Assembly: GCF_013761005.1 (NCBI RefSeq)
Contig: NZ_JACDUS010000001.1
Span: 496,001 to 560,000, forward strand
DNA: 64,000 nucleotides
Direction: 5' to 3'
Source: Desulfosalsimonas propionicica
Lineage (GTDB): Bacteria > Desulfobacterota > Desulfobacteria > Desulfobacterales > Desulfosalsimonadaceae
Part shown: piece by piece, positions 37,501-46,121 of the stretch
How the letters are laid out: every line of letters starts with the position of its first letter
Numbering within the stretch: the first letter of the stretch is position 1
Position numbers and translations under genes: made by a program
The notes under the pieces: model-generated
Seen by the model: only the letters and a program-made list of their open reading frames with translations
Told to the model about the DNA's origin: nothing
Databases searched by the model: none

Positions 37501-38446
37501 CCACGCCGGGCAGGCGGCAGCCGTCTGAATCCAGCTCAAGCAAAACATCGGGATTGCGGATTTTTCCCTTAGCTTGCGCAGAAAGCCTGATTTGGCCGGA
37601 AAATTCAGGATCAAGGCCCAGGATCTCCCGGATTTCCGAAAGATCGGCCAGGGCCTGTATTTGCAGTTTTGGGACGGGCTCGGAAAAAAGCCCGGCAACG
37701 CTTCCGGATACTGAAATCTGCGATTTTGCCGACTGCAACTCCAGTTCCAGGGGGTCGAGCAGGTCTTCTGAAAGGGTGGCTTCCAGGACAAACCGGTTAA
37801 TGGGCGCATTAATACCCGCGGTGTTGATCCGTCCGTCCCGGATGGAAAACCGCAGGCTCCCGGATTGTCCGGCAATGTCGGCATCCCGGGCAGAAATGGT
37901 GAAATTTTCGAAAAAAACATCCGGCGGCTGGTCCGGCTCCCGGGTTTGCAGGCGAAAGGTTCCGTCTTGTGCAGCCAGTTCATTGATGCGGACATTCCAT
38001 TGCCGGGCACCGGTTTTTTCCGGAGGGGTTTCCGGGGCGGCTTTGTCCCCGGGGGAGACAAATGCGCTGACAATATTGAGTCTTTGGTCCGCCCCGGTTT
38101 CTGCAAAGATGCCGGGGTTGCGGACAGTGGCTGTTTCCACCAGTATCAGGCCGGAAAAAAGTTTTGTCAGACCCATGTCCACAAACACTTCTTCAGCCGT
38201 GATCACCGGCCGGGCGTCCGGGTCCAGGATTTCGATTCCCCGCACCCGGACACTGCCCGTAAGCACTGAAACTTCCTGGCTTTCCCAGTGAACTTTGCCG
38301 GGAATGGCAGCGTTGACATACTTTCGGATCATGGCCCCGGCGGTGTCTGTGCCGAGAAACACCTGTGCGGCAATGACAGCAGCAGCCGCCAGAACGGCGG
38401 CGGCTGCCGCGGTAATTGTTAAAATTTTCAGAAGCCGCCGGATCAT
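34520..38446 (-). CDS. tamB: TamB-like translocation and assembly module inner-membrane protein
   Basis: A 1308-residue periplasm-spanning protein with an N-terminal membrane anchor (LLKILTITAAAAAVLAAAAV) and a long body of beta-rich AsmA/TamB repeats. Repeated phrases such as VSGSVAGLFSEP, ISGSLKNPEGRI, LSLGGSLKNPVLTGRAEVTQG and ISGSIGDPEIFAEI are the G-x-x-x-(N/D)-P turns of such bridges. The C-terminal DUF490 domain shows VDFVDPYRIEPEVDIRAEAEV, SSTPPEEDEDIISLLATG and LGKELSRRLTVKYGV. These bridges carry lipids or proteins to the outer membrane. It forms a unit with tamA and perhaps the YhhN gene. Confidence 0.9.
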   Translation of the reverse strand: MIRRLLKILTITAAAAAVLAAAAVIAAQVFLGTDTAGAMIRKYVNAAIPGKVHWESQEVSVLTGSVRVRGIEILDPDARPVITAEEVFVDMGLTKLFSGLILVETATVRNPGIFAETGADQRLNIVSAFVSPGDKAAPETPPEKTGARQWNVRINELAAQDGTFRLQTREPDQPPDVFFENFTISARDADIAGQSGSLRFSIRDGRINTAGINAPINRFVLEATLSEDLLDPLELELQSAKSQISVSGSVAGLFSEPVPKLQIQALADLSEIREILGLDPEFSGQIRLSAQAKGKIRNPDVLLELDSDGCRLPGVDLGKIAVRAEMRDRQVDISRLETGIYQGLVSASGTLNLKKAFPRGLTTPPFEPGAMTADLAVTVSDLLLSAIPGMNSFQGNVSGRIDLNSTAILPKNLIADMDAQLKAGGIAFNSHTTGPDVKISARGRMKKGVVHLRSMKAESADFSLEGSGAYDIFQNSLDFQTRAEISGPGRLAAQFGVDGVTGKSVTLAADISGHAARPAVDAEITAHGPGFMDAAVDRIEAKAEFSQGRLELSRMQVESLSSRAEITGRIQLLDPETFLPEPDPALDLSVRTNQVQISGFFPQVSGLAQVSADISGSLKNPEGRITASARDIQTPVQDLHAIELQSEIQGRQINIAPLEIFVTPQQSLQARGRISMNRKYELQIGSDAIDLAALNLLSDMDIQGKAQISAQGAGTLDAPGMDARISLSDLTAEGRKIPDMEISAGLTDSKASFNISEPFALKGRYALSTRDFSAQAQFSGTRLAPFFRLAGMDGFSGAVTGSLRAEGNAADIENARADLNLSDIELIFHEKQILSAAGLTASLENRQITLPENRITLFQEGFLTIRGTGGLDRNMRITAQGVLPAKVATQLYPEFEAPEGQARLSAEISGSIGDPEIFAEINLQDAGFAISQTAQRVHSLNGRIRLTQNALTVSGLSGRINQGEFSVNATAELDNYAPIRTNVDIRARALPVEVPGTLDLKLNADLNFSGTPDQAALTGDVVLLEGIYYKDFNLSLLHAAGELGKRRRQSPVRSRMPDMDAAFVKNLSFDISLGHRNPFMVDNNVALLTVRPQLSLGGSLKNPVLTGRAEVTQGTVSYRNTEFDVQKGVIDFVDPYRIEPEVDIRAEAEVRQWIIVLTITGTPENLDFALSSTPPEEDEDIISLLATGRTTREIGSGSGGAASPDQMLARLVTGPLENRLRRGTGLDIVEVEYRRNATEAEESEQMQVTLGKELSRRLTVKYGVERKSGELVQQSTGIYKLLENLSVNAFQDTEGDFGGEMRYRLEFR

Positions 38447-38560
38447 TGCAGCTGCGCTGACAGGTCAGTGACCCGGCCTGTTTTTTTGATTGTTGTCATG
38501 GTTTCAATGAAATCGTGTCATGCGTCTGTCATGGGCACCGGCTGAAAAAAGATGCAGTGC

Positions 38561-38588
38561 TTGCGGTATTGTATGTATCGATTATAAT
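38561..38588 (+). promoter_or_regulatory. Sigma-70-type promoter for the hybrid histidine kinase
   Basis: TTGCGG at 38561-38566, a 16-base spacer and a perfect TATAAT at 38583-38588, about 100 bases before the ATG at 38688 and divergent from tamB. Confidence 0.5.
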
Positions 38589-38687
38589 ATGCTATGCAAT
38601 TAATGATGACAACCTTTTAATAAGGCTCCGCTGCCATGGGTTTTTGCCTGCCGGGCAGCCGGCACAACGTGTGACATACGGAAAAAC

Positions 38688-40394
38688 ATGATCATGTCTG
38701 ATGAGTTGTCCCGTCTGGAATGGATTCTGGAAAACAGCATAGCCCCGGAGAATGAAGTCCGCGCGCTGCTGCGGGAATATGAGGAACTGCTGGTTTCAAG
38801 GCGCCGGATGAGCACATTGCTGCAGAATTTGCCGGGCATGGCTTACAGGTGCAGAAATGAAAAAAAATGGACCATGGAATTTGTCAGCCAGGGATGCTTT
38901 GCTTTGACCGGATATGAATCCGGGCATCTGACCGGAGAAGGCGGCATTGCCTACGGGGAACTCATCCACCCGGAAGACGCTGACTATGTCTGGCAGACGG
39001 TGCAGCAGTGCCTTGCCCGGAATCGTCACTTTGAGGTTGAATACCGGATTGTGTCGGCCTCCGGTGATATTCGGTGGGTTTGGGAACGGGGGGTGGCAAC
39101 CGGGCAGACGGATAACGGCCTTGAAATCATTGAAGGCTTTATTTCCGATATTACCAAAAGAAAAAAGGCAGAGGAAAAACACGGCAGGCTTGAAAAGCAG
39201 CTTCACCAGAGCCGGCGAATGGAGGCGGTGGGGCGTCTTGCCGGCGGCATTGCCCATGATTTTAATAATTTGCTTTTTGTCATTCTGGGCTATTCAGAGA
39301 TGATGCTCCAGGACCTGCCGGAAACCCATGACATGCAGGGCCCGGTAAGGGAAATATACAATGCAGCGGACAGGGGCAGGGATCTGATCGGCCAGATACT
39401 GGCATTCAGCAGAAGGCAAATGCCGGAAATGGAGATCATCGACGTTGAACGGGTCATTGGCGGCATTGAACCCATGCTGGTCAGACTTATCGGCGAGGAC
39501 ATCGAAATTCAGGTCAGCCTTGGTGCCGGGGCGGGTTATGTCAAAGCCCATGCCTCCCAGATCGAGCAGATCCTGATGAACCTGGCGGTCAATGCCAGAG
39601 ACGCCATGCCCTCCGGGGGCCGGCTTTTTATTGCCACCAGGGCGGCCCGGATTGAAAAAGACAATGAAGAAGCCGAAATCGGGGAACTCCGGCCGGGTTC
39701 TTATCTTCTGATTACCGTGGAAGACACCGGCGAGGGTATGGACCGCGATACCCTGGACAGGGTTTTTGAGCCATTTTTTTCCACCAAGTCCAGGGAGAAC
39801 GGCTCAGGGCTCGGACTTTCCACGGTTTACGGTATCGTGGGGCAGTACGGGGGAAAAGTCCGGGTTTCCAGCCAGCCCGGGCAGGGCACACGGTTTTTGA
39901 TTTATCTGCCTTTGGTGGAAACGGCCCGGGCTTCTGATGCGGCCGGGCCCCAAGAAGAAACAGAATCCAGGGGACTCAACGCTCCGGTTACCGTGCTGGT
40001 TGTCGAGGATGATCCGTCGGTGCGGGAGCTTGCGATAAGAATTTTAAAGGATCAGGGCTGCCGGGTGGTTGAAACCCGGGATGGATCCGATGCTGTTGAA
40101 AAGGCCCAAGCTCTGGAAGAGCCCCTCCATCTGCTGTTAACAGACGTGGTCATGCCCGGTCTGAAAGGCCCGGAGGTTTTCAGACGGATCAGGACCCGGC
40201 ATCCGGAAATGAAAGTTCTCTATATGTCCGGTTATTCCGGAAATGTACTGGAAAAGACCGATATGCCCAGGCAAAAAGCCGCGTTTCTCCAAAAGCCGTT
40301 TACCATCCAGGAATTGCGGGAACATCTGGCCATGCTTCTGGGAGATCGGGCCCACAAAGGCGGGCAGAAGCCCACGGGGCCGCCAGTGACTTGA
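38688..40394 (+). CDS. Hybrid PAS sensor histidine kinase with C-terminal receiver
   Basis: A 568-residue cytosolic signalling protein without membrane segments. A PAS domain (residues about 45-160, with IHPEDADYVWQ and SDITKRKKAEE) is followed by HisKA with the phosphoacceptor His in AGGIAHDFNNLL, then the HATPase domain (N box QILMNLAVNARDAM, G1 VEDTGEGMD, FEPFFSTK, G2 GSGLGLSTVYGIV). A receiver domain from about residue 440 has VLVVEDDPSVREL, the phosphoacceptor Asp in LLLTDVVMPG and the conserved Lys in FLQKPFT. The signal is unknown; there is no response regulator with an output domain next to it, so it may feed a phosphorelay elsewhere. Confidence 0.92.
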   Translation: MIMSDELSRLEWILENSIAPENEVRALLREYEELLVSRRRMSTLLQNLPGMAYRCRNEKKWTMEFVSQGCFALTGYESGHLTGEGGIAYGELIHPEDADYVWQTVQQCLARNRHFEVEYRIVSASGDIRWVWERGVATGQTDNGLEIIEGFISDITKRKKAEEKHGRLEKQLHQSRRMEAVGRLAGGIAHDFNNLLFVILGYSEMMLQDLPETHDMQGPVREIYNAADRGRDLIGQILAFSRRQMPEMEIIDVERVIGGIEPMLVRLIGEDIEIQVSLGAGAGYVKAHASQIEQILMNLAVNARDAMPSGGRLFIATRAARIEKDNEEAEIGELRPGSYLLITVEDTGEGMDRDTLDRVFEPFFSTKSRENGSGLGLSTVYGIVGQYGGKVRVSSQPGQGTRFLIYLPLVETARASDAAGPQEETESRGLNAPVTVLVVEDDPSVRELAIRILKDQGCRVVETRDGSDAVEKAQALEEPLHLLLTDVVMPGLKGPEVFRRIRTRHPEMKVLYMSGYSGNVLEKTDMPRQKAAFLQKPFTIQELREHLAMLLGDRAHKGGQKPTGPPVT

Positions 40395-40439
40395 TATGAT
40401 GAAAATGATATCAGTAAAAATATTGTCAGGAATCAGGAT

Positions 40440-42098
40440 ATGCCGGATCTGGAATTAACCCCGGTGGCCCGGGCCGTGATGGAAAAGCGCTATCTTGCCC
40501 GGGACAACCAGGGCAATATCATTGAAACCCCGGAGCAGCTGTTTCACCGGGTGGCCCGGGCTGTGGCCGAGGCGGACCGGATGTTTGACCCGGGCGCATC
40601 CGTGCGCAAAACAGCCGGCGCCTTTGAAGCGGCCATGACATCTCTGGCCTTTCTGCCCAACACGCCCTGCCTGATTAACGCCGGCCGGCCCATGGGACAG
40701 CTGGCGGCCTGTTTTGTACTGCCGGTGGACGATAACCTGGAATCCATTTTTCAGACCCTTAAGGACACGGCCCTGATCCACCAGAGCGGGGGCGGCACCG
40801 GGTTTTCCTTTTCCCGGATCAGACCCCGGGGCGATACCATTTTTCCCGCATTCGGCGCTTCGGGAGGGCCGGTTTCCTTTATCGAGCTGTTTGACTCGGC
40901 CACCTATATCATTGACCGCAACCAGGTCAGACCCGGGGCCAACATGGCCGTGCTCCATGTTTCCCATCCGGATATCGAGGAGTTTATCCGGGCCAAGACC
41001 CGGCAGCAGGGGCTGCAGAATTTCAACCTGTCCGTGGCCGTGGATGAGCGGTTTTTGGACAGCCTGGAAAGAGGGGGGCATTATCCCCTGATTCATTCGC
41101 GCACCGGGGCGGTGGTGGGGGAAAAACCCGCCCGGAAAATCATGGACATGATCGCTGAAAGCGCATGGGAATGCGGAGATCCGGGAGTTTTGTTTATCGA
41201 CCGGATCAACCGGGAAAATCCCACACCCGGGCTTGGCCGTATCGAGGCCACCAATCCCTGCGGAGAGCAGCCCCTTCTGCCGTTTGAATCCTGCACCCTG
41301 GGCTCGGTGAACCTGACCCGGTTTGTCTCTGATCAGGGAATTGATTATGAGGGCCTGGAGCGGATCGTGACCCTGGCCGTGCATTTTCTGGACAATGTGA
41401 TAGAGGTCAACCGCTACCCCCTGCGGCGAATCGAGGAATGGAGCCGCACCAACCGAAAGATCGGCCTGGGGGTTATGGGGTTTGCCGATGCGCTGATCGC
41501 AATGGGCGTGCCCTACCAGAGCCAAAAAGCCCTGGACCTGGCCGAACAGATCATGGGCTGTATTCAGCAGACCGCTGCCGCGGCTTCGGCCCGACTGGCA
41601 GAAACCCGGGGCAGCTTCCCTGCATTCGGACACAGCGTGTTTCCGGAAAAAGGCGTTATGCGGCGCAGGAACGCGGCCGTGACAACCATCGCACCCACCG
41701 GCACCATCAGCCTGATTGCCGGGGTCAGCTCCGGGATCGAGCCGGTATTTGCATTTGAGCTGCAGCGCAAGGTGGTCGACAAGGTTATCGAACAGGTCCA
41801 TCCCCTGTATCAGGCCTGCCTGGACAAGGGGCAGACCCCGCCAAAAGAGATTTTTCAGACCGCCTGGAATGTCGCCCCTGAGTGGCACCTCAAAATCCAG
41901 GAGGCCTTTCAGAAGCATACGGACAACGCGGTTTCCAAAACTGTCAATTTTCCGGCGGATGCCACCATCTCAGACATCCGCCGGCTTTTTGATCAGGCCG
42001 CTGCCATGCAGCTCAAGGGCGTAACCGTCTACCGGGACAATTCCCGCCAGGGACAGAGCCTTTCGGCCTGCCCGGTGCGGTGTGAAAGATGCGAGTGA
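40440..42098 (+). CDS. nrdJ: Adenosylcobalamin-dependent (class II) ribonucleotide reductase
   Basis: Makes deoxyribonucleotides with a radical generated from B12, without oxygen. The 552-residue protein has FLPNTPCLINAG and ACFVLPVDDNLESIF near the substrate site, HQSGGGTGFSFSRIRP, the active-site ATNPCGEQPL (radical Cys), GSVNLTRFV, NRKIGLGVMGFADAL, APTGTISLIAGVSSGIEP and the C-terminal FPADATISDIRRL and AMQLKGVTVYRDNSR. It is a short form without an N-terminal ATP cone and ends with a cysteine-rich tail (CPVRCERCE) that can re-reduce the active site. It fits the cobalamin genes (cobA-hemD, cobS) in this window. Confidence 0.94.
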   Translation: MPDLELTPVARAVMEKRYLARDNQGNIIETPEQLFHRVARAVAEADRMFDPGASVRKTAGAFEAAMTSLAFLPNTPCLINAGRPMGQLAACFVLPVDDNLESIFQTLKDTALIHQSGGGTGFSFSRIRPRGDTIFPAFGASGGPVSFIELFDSATYIIDRNQVRPGANMAVLHVSHPDIEEFIRAKTRQQGLQNFNLSVAVDERFLDSLERGGHYPLIHSRTGAVVGEKPARKIMDMIAESAWECGDPGVLFIDRINRENPTPGLGRIEATNPCGEQPLLPFESCTLGSVNLTRFVSDQGIDYEGLERIVTLAVHFLDNVIEVNRYPLRRIEEWSRTNRKIGLGVMGFADALIAMGVPYQSQKALDLAEQIMGCIQQTAAAASARLAETRGSFPAFGHSVFPEKGVMRRRNAAVTTIAPTGTISLIAGVSSGIEPVFAFELQRKVVDKVIEQVHPLYQACLDKGQTPPKEIFQTAWNVAPEWHLKIQEAFQKHTDNAVSKTVNFPADATISDIRRLFDQAAAMQLKGVTVYRDNSRQGQSLSACPVRCERCE

Positions 42099-42106
42099 CC
42101 AATTGA

Positions 42107-44224
42107 TCATTCCTGTTCCAGGGTAATGATGATATCGGCCACTGTGGCGCCCTTGCCCTCTTCATGCACGAGCAGGGGGTTGATGTCCAGTTCCTTTACC
42201 TGGGGGCAGTCTGTGACCAGGCCGGACAGGCCCACCAGCAGCTTTTCAATGGTTTCAATGTCGGCCCGGGCTTTGCCCCGGTAGCCGGTGAGGATCTGAT
42301 ATCCCCGTACGCTTCGGATCATCCGCCGGGCGTTATTGCGGCCGATGGGCGCCAGCCGGAAGGAAACGTTTTTAAACAGCTCCACGTAAATGCCGCCGAA
42401 TCCAAACATCAGCAGATGACCAAAGCCCGGGTGCCGGTTGACGCCGAGGATGACTTCTTCACCTTTGGGCGCCATTTTGGTGACCATCACCCCCTGGATT
42501 TCCGCATCCGGAAGGTAGGCTTTGGCGTTGCTGACGATATCCGTATATGCCTGCTGCGCTTCCTGGGTGGTTTCAATGTTTAAAACCACGGCCTTTGCGT
42601 CCATTTTGTGCAGAATCTGGGGGGACACCACTTTCATGACCACGGGATAGCCCATTTTATCCGCTGCCTGGCCGGCTTCCTGTTCAGACCCGACAATTTC
42701 CACGGGCAGGGTGGGAAAACCGTAACACTGCAGCAGGCGGGCGCCGTCGTGCTCGCCCAGCACGGTTTTGCCGCTTTTCAGGCATTCGTCCACGATCTGC
42801 CGGGCCCGCTCCCGGTCAAAGGTCAGATCATACTGGGGCAGGATGGTTCGTGTCAGCCAGCGGGTGGCCTCATAGAGTCTGCCCATGGCCCGGGCTGCGT
42901 TTTCCGGAAAGGAATAGACCGGCACATGGTGTTCCTGCAGGTACTGTACGCCGGCAGATACGTCCACCACCCCCATAAAGCAGCAGATAATGGGCTTGTC
43001 CGTATTTTTATAGGTTTTGACAATGGCTTTGGCCGTTCCGATGGCATCGGTCATGGACTGGGGGGTTAAAATCATGAGCACGCAGTCCACGCCATGGTCT
43101 TTGATCACCGCATCCAGGGCGTGCTCGTAGCGTTTGCTCGGCGCGTCGCCGATGACGTCCACGGGGTTGCTGAAGTTGGCCGTGGGCGGCAGGTGCTCGC
43201 GCAGGGCTGCATCGGTTTCATCAGAGAATTGCGCCAGTTTCAGGCCGGATACCTCGGTCATGTCCGTGGCAATGATGCCGGGACCGCCGGCGTTGGTGAT
43301 AATGGCGGTGCGGTTTCCCGCGGGCAGCCGGTTTGCGGAAAACACGCCCGCGTAGTCAAACAGTTCATCCACGGTGTCCACCCGCATGATGCCGGCTTCA
43401 TCAAAAATGGCGTTGTAAACGGCCTCTGATCCCGCCAGCGAGCCGGTGTGCGAAGACGCGGCCTTTGCCCCTGAGGCGGTCTTGCCGGACTTGATCACCA
43501 GAATCGGCGTGGGGCGGTGATCCGAGGTGATGTGCTTGAGCTTGTCCACAAAATTTTCCCGCATGCGCAGTTCTTCCATGTAGACCATCATCACCCGGGT
43601 TTCCGGGTCCTTGTGATAGTACTGCAGCAGGTCGAATTCATCCACGTCCGCCTTGTTGCCGATGGAGATAAATTTGGAAAATCCGTATCCCCGGGACATG
43701 GCAAAGTCAAGCACGGCCGTGCAAAGCGCCCCGCTCTGGGAAATAAACGAGATGTTGCCGTATTCGGGCAAGTGGGTGGAGAAGCTGGCGTTTAACCGCA
43801 CATCCGGGTGGGGATTGATGACCCCCAGGCAGTTGGGGCCCACCAGGGGAATATCGGCCCGACGGCAGACATCGGCAATTTCCGTTTCGATCTGCGCGCC
43901 CTCGCCCCCGACTTCCTTGAACCCGGCCGACACAATGACAATGCCCCTGACCCCTTTTTCCACACAGTCGCGTACGGCCTGAAGAGCCAGTTTTGGCGGC
44001 AGGATGATCATGGCCATGTCCACCGGATCCGGGATTTCCGTGATGGATTCGTAGCACCGCACGCAAAGAATGGATCGGGCCTTGGGGTTGACCGGGTAGA
44101 GGGTCCCGGTATATTCGCCCCTTAAGATATTGGCAAAAATGTCATGGCCCACTTTGCCGGGAGTTGATGAGGCGCCCAGCACGGCAACGGATTTGGGGGA
44201 GAAAATCGCGTCAAGTCTTTCCAT
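42107..44224 (-). CDS. acd: ADP-forming acetate/acyl-CoA ligase (fused alpha-beta)
   Basis: Converts acyl-CoA, ADP and phosphate into acid, CoA and ATP, or the reverse. The 705-residue protein is a fused form. The CoA-binding domain comes first (IFSPKSVAVLGASSTPGKVGHDIF, LVGPNCLGVINPH), then succinyl-CoA-ligase-like domains (FISQSGALCTAVLDFA, SIGNKADVDEFDLLQYY, KSGKTASGAKAASSHTGSLAG, TNAGGPGIIATD), and last the ATP-grasp domain (GYPVVMKVVSPQILHKMDAKAV in two parts, VILGVNRHPGFGHLLMFGFGG, ELDINPLLVHEEG). It could give substrate-level ATP or activate acetate. It converges with nrdJ, eight bases away. Confidence 0.92.
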   Translation of the reverse strand: MERLDAIFSPKSVAVLGASSTPGKVGHDIFANILRGEYTGTLYPVNPKARSILCVRCYESITEIPDPVDMAMIILPPKLALQAVRDCVEKGVRGIVIVSAGFKEVGGEGAQIETEIADVCRRADIPLVGPNCLGVINPHPDVRLNASFSTHLPEYGNISFISQSGALCTAVLDFAMSRGYGFSKFISIGNKADVDEFDLLQYYHKDPETRVMMVYMEELRMRENFVDKLKHITSDHRPTPILVIKSGKTASGAKAASSHTGSLAGSEAVYNAIFDEAGIMRVDTVDELFDYAGVFSANRLPAGNRTAIITNAGGPGIIATDMTEVSGLKLAQFSDETDAALREHLPPTANFSNPVDVIGDAPSKRYEHALDAVIKDHGVDCVLMILTPQSMTDAIGTAKAIVKTYKNTDKPIICCFMGVVDVSAGVQYLQEHHVPVYSFPENAARAMGRLYEATRWLTRTILPQYDLTFDRERARQIVDECLKSGKTVLGEHDGARLLQCYGFPTLPVEIVGSEQEAGQAADKMGYPVVMKVVSPQILHKMDAKAVVLNIETTQEAQQAYTDIVSNAKAYLPDAEIQGVMVTKMAPKGEEVILGVNRHPGFGHLLMFGFGGIYVELFKNVSFRLAPIGRNNARRMIRSVRGYQILTGYRGKARADIETIEKLLVGLSGLVTDCPQVKELDINPLLVHEEGKGATVADIIITLEQE

Positions 44225-44276
44225 TATACTCTCTTTCAGATTTTTTACGTGTTCATTTTGTTGTGCATTGACCCGG

Positions 44277-44304
44277 AATATATAATTGGTATTGTAACCG
44301 CCAA
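44277..44304 (-). promoter_or_regulatory. Possible sigma-70-type promoter for acd
   Basis: Read on the minus strand: TTGGCG (44304-44299), a 16-base spacer and TATATT (44282-44277), about 50 bases before the acd ATG at 44224. Confidence 0.4.
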
Positions 44305-44329
44305 ATAAAAAGAATGCAAACCCCCCGGC

Positions 44330-45226
44330 CTATCGGACAATGGAAATGCCGATGCGCACGGCCCGGTTTCGTTCCCGGTAGTCCAGCAGGCTTTCGGCCA
44401 GGGCATTGACGTACTGGGCCTGGAGGTAAACATCAATATCCACGGGCAAAAGGCGATGAAGCGGGTATGTTGCATCAAGCTGCACGGACGCGCCTTGTTC
44501 CGCCCACCTGAAATGCGAGCCCAGCACCAGACCTTCTGCCCGGCCGGCCTTGATTTCAAGGTCAAAATAGCCCCGGTAGCGGTACAGGTCCCTGTTGGTA
44601 TCATCATCGTTTCCGGCGTAAACCCACAGCTTCGGCGCCACCTGGACTCCCAGCCGGGTTTTTTCATGAAACCAGATAAAAACCGGGCGGATGTAGGCGT
44701 AATTGGTGCTGCGCGACTCAAGCCCGCCGCGGCCGTTGGATTCGTGCTGAAATCCGGTCTGGACAAACAGCCGGGGAATGCCGTTTTGGTCTCCAAGCAG
44801 ATTGGGGGAAAAAAAGAAAATCTCGGGCTTGTAGCTGGTATCCTTAAACGGCTGGGAGGCCGAGCCCAGATCCCAGAAAGAGGTCTGGGTATAGCCGAGA
44901 AAAAACTGCCGGGCCCAGGGGTGTTTTTGCGCAATTTGTTTCTTGGGATTGAAAAACCGGTATTTCAGGCTGATCTGGAATTTGCTTTCTTCAGGATCCA
45001 CCCCGGCCAGAAAATACATGGGTTTGTAGGCTGAAATGTTTTCAAGATACGGCTGATAAAGCGAAAACATGGAATCCATGGTCTGCAAATCCGAATCGCC
45101 GGTCCTGGATTCAAAAACAGAAGCCTCTGAACCCGGATACAAAGATGTTTGTGCGCTGATTTTTCCCGTATGCGCAATGCAGACCGAAATCAGGACAATG
45201 ATCAGGATCAATGTGTTCCGGTTCAT
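44330..45226 (-). CDS. pldA: Outer-membrane phospholipase A (OMPLA)
   Basis: A 298-residue outer-membrane enzyme that hydrolyses phospholipids in the outer leaflet. A signal peptide (LILIIVLISVCIAHTGKISAQ) precedes the mature barrel. The family's catalytic motif is clear in QTGFQHESNGRGGLESRSTN, where His and Ser of the QHESNG...SRS pattern form the catalytic His-Ser(-Asn) centre. LKYRFFNP and WARQFFLGYTQTSFWDL are further conserved barrel segments, and the protein ends RIGISIVR. It stands alone, upstream of acd on the same strand. Confidence 0.9.
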   Translation of the reverse strand: MNRNTLILIIVLISVCIAHTGKISAQTSLYPGSEASVFESRTGDSDLQTMDSMFSLYQPYLENISAYKPMYFLAGVDPEESKFQISLKYRFFNPKKQIAQKHPWARQFFLGYTQTSFWDLGSASQPFKDTSYKPEIFFFSPNLLGDQNGIPRLFVQTGFQHESNGRGGLESRSTNYAYIRPVFIWFHEKTRLGVQVAPKLWVYAGNDDDTNRDLYRYRGYFDLEIKAGRAEGLVLGSHFRWAEQGASVQLDATYPLHRLLPVDIDVYLQAQYVNALAESLLDYRERNRAVRIGISIVR

Positions 45227-45447
45227 TTGCCGGCTCCTTTTGGTTGTTTTAAGGGGCGGGGCACCTTTTTCTCTGTCATTTATATGGAAAACATATTTTT
45301 TGCCGATTTACAAGGCGTTATGGGATCATGGAGAGCATTTCATCCGCTTTCCGAACAGATATTATTTTTTAAAACAATGTTATTGACACGGGAAATTTTC
45401 TGTGCAAGGGTTTTGAGTAAATGCACACTTTGCACATTTTGCATAAT
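45227..45447. other. AT-rich intergenic region with three 9-base direct repeats
   Basis: Between pldA and the MITE-like element. Bases 45422-45448 hold three near-identical 9-mers in tandem: TGCACACTT, TGCACATTT, TGCATAATT. A TTGACA occurs near 45384 without a clear -10 box at proper spacing. The repeats could be binding sites upstream of the hydrogenase operon. No gene seen. Confidence 0.4.
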
Positions 45448-45600
45448 TGATGGCGCCGTAAAAAGTCTGATTTCAGATGGTGCCGTAAACAGTTCAAGAT
45501 CAAGGCTTGCGCAAGTTCGAAGAATGCAGCGTACTTAGCCGTACGTGAAATTCTGAGAAATTGCGCGTAACGCAGATATTGGACTTTTACGGCGCCATCA
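45448..45600. mobile_element. MITE-like element with 19-20 bp terminal inverted repeats
   Basis: The left end TGATGGCGCCGTAAAAAGTC (45448-45467) is the reverse complement of the right end (45582-45600) except for one extra A. Both sides are flanked by TAAT (45444-45447 and 45601-45604), a likely target duplication. Inside are a second partial copy of the end (GATGGTGCCGTAAA, from about 45476) and a small palindrome CGTAC-ttagc-CGTACG. No coding capacity. A 17-base segment (45555-45571) recurs at 58771-58787. The copy lies immediately before the hydrogenase operon. Confidence 0.75.
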
Positions 45601-45620
45601 TAATTGCACAGGAAAAGGCC

Positions 45621-46121
45621 ATGGGCATTGAGCTTATTCATTCCAGGCCGTGTCTGATTTTCGGATGCGGCAATCCGCTTTTCGGTGATGACGGATTTGG
45701 TCCGAAAGTCATTGAGCACCTCCGGCAGCACCATCAGCTTCCGGAAAGTGTGGGGTGCATGGACGCCGGTACCGCGGTGAGAGACCTGCTTTTTGATATT
45801 CTGCTTGCGGAAAACAAGCCCCGCCGGATTCTCATCATTGATGCCTCCCGGCAGGAAGGCCGGGCTCCCGGCGAGATTTCAGAGATTGCCGTGGATGGGA
45901 TCACCCCGGAAAAAACCAGCGATTTTTCCCTGCACCAGTTTCCAACCACCAATATGCTCACGGAACTCAGCACTGGAACCAACGTGGAAGTCCGTGTGCT
46001 GGTGGTCCAGCCCGAATATATTCCGGATGAGATTGCTCCCGGCATTTCCGCGTCTGTGATGGGCGCGGTGCCGGAAATGTGCCAGCATATCATGGATATC
46101 ATTGAAAAGGAGCCGTTATGA
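45621..46121 (+). CDS. Hydrogenase maturation protease
   Basis: Endopeptidase of the HyaD/HycI/FrcD family that removes the C-terminal extension of the NiFe(Se) hydrogenase large subunit after nickel insertion. The 166-residue protein has FGCGNPLFGDDGFGPKVIEHL (metal-binding acidic residue) , MDAGTAVRDLLFDIL and IIDASRQEGRAPGE, the conserved blocks. The C-terminal part (SLHQFPTTNM) carries the conserved His. I chose the ATG at 45621 because it has AAAGG upstream and starts the domain; the frame runs upstream into the repeat. Its stop overlaps the ATG of the HTH-HdrA frame by four bases (ATGA). Its substrate is presumably the selenium hydrogenase encoded downstream. Confidence 0.88.
   Translation: MGIELIHSRPCLIFGCGNPLFGDDGFGPKVIEHLRQHHQLPESVGCMDAGTAVRDLLFDILLAENKPRRILIIDASRQEGRAPGEISEIAVDGITPEKTSDFSLHQFPTTNMLTELSTGTNVEVRVLVVQPEYIPDEIAPGISASVMGAVPEMCQHIMDIIEKEPL

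Noticed and set aside
40455-41918. 487-codon open frame on the minus strand
   Set aside because: It is antisense to nrdJ, whose protein is strongly conserved; its translation shows no domain and is an effect of high G+C content.
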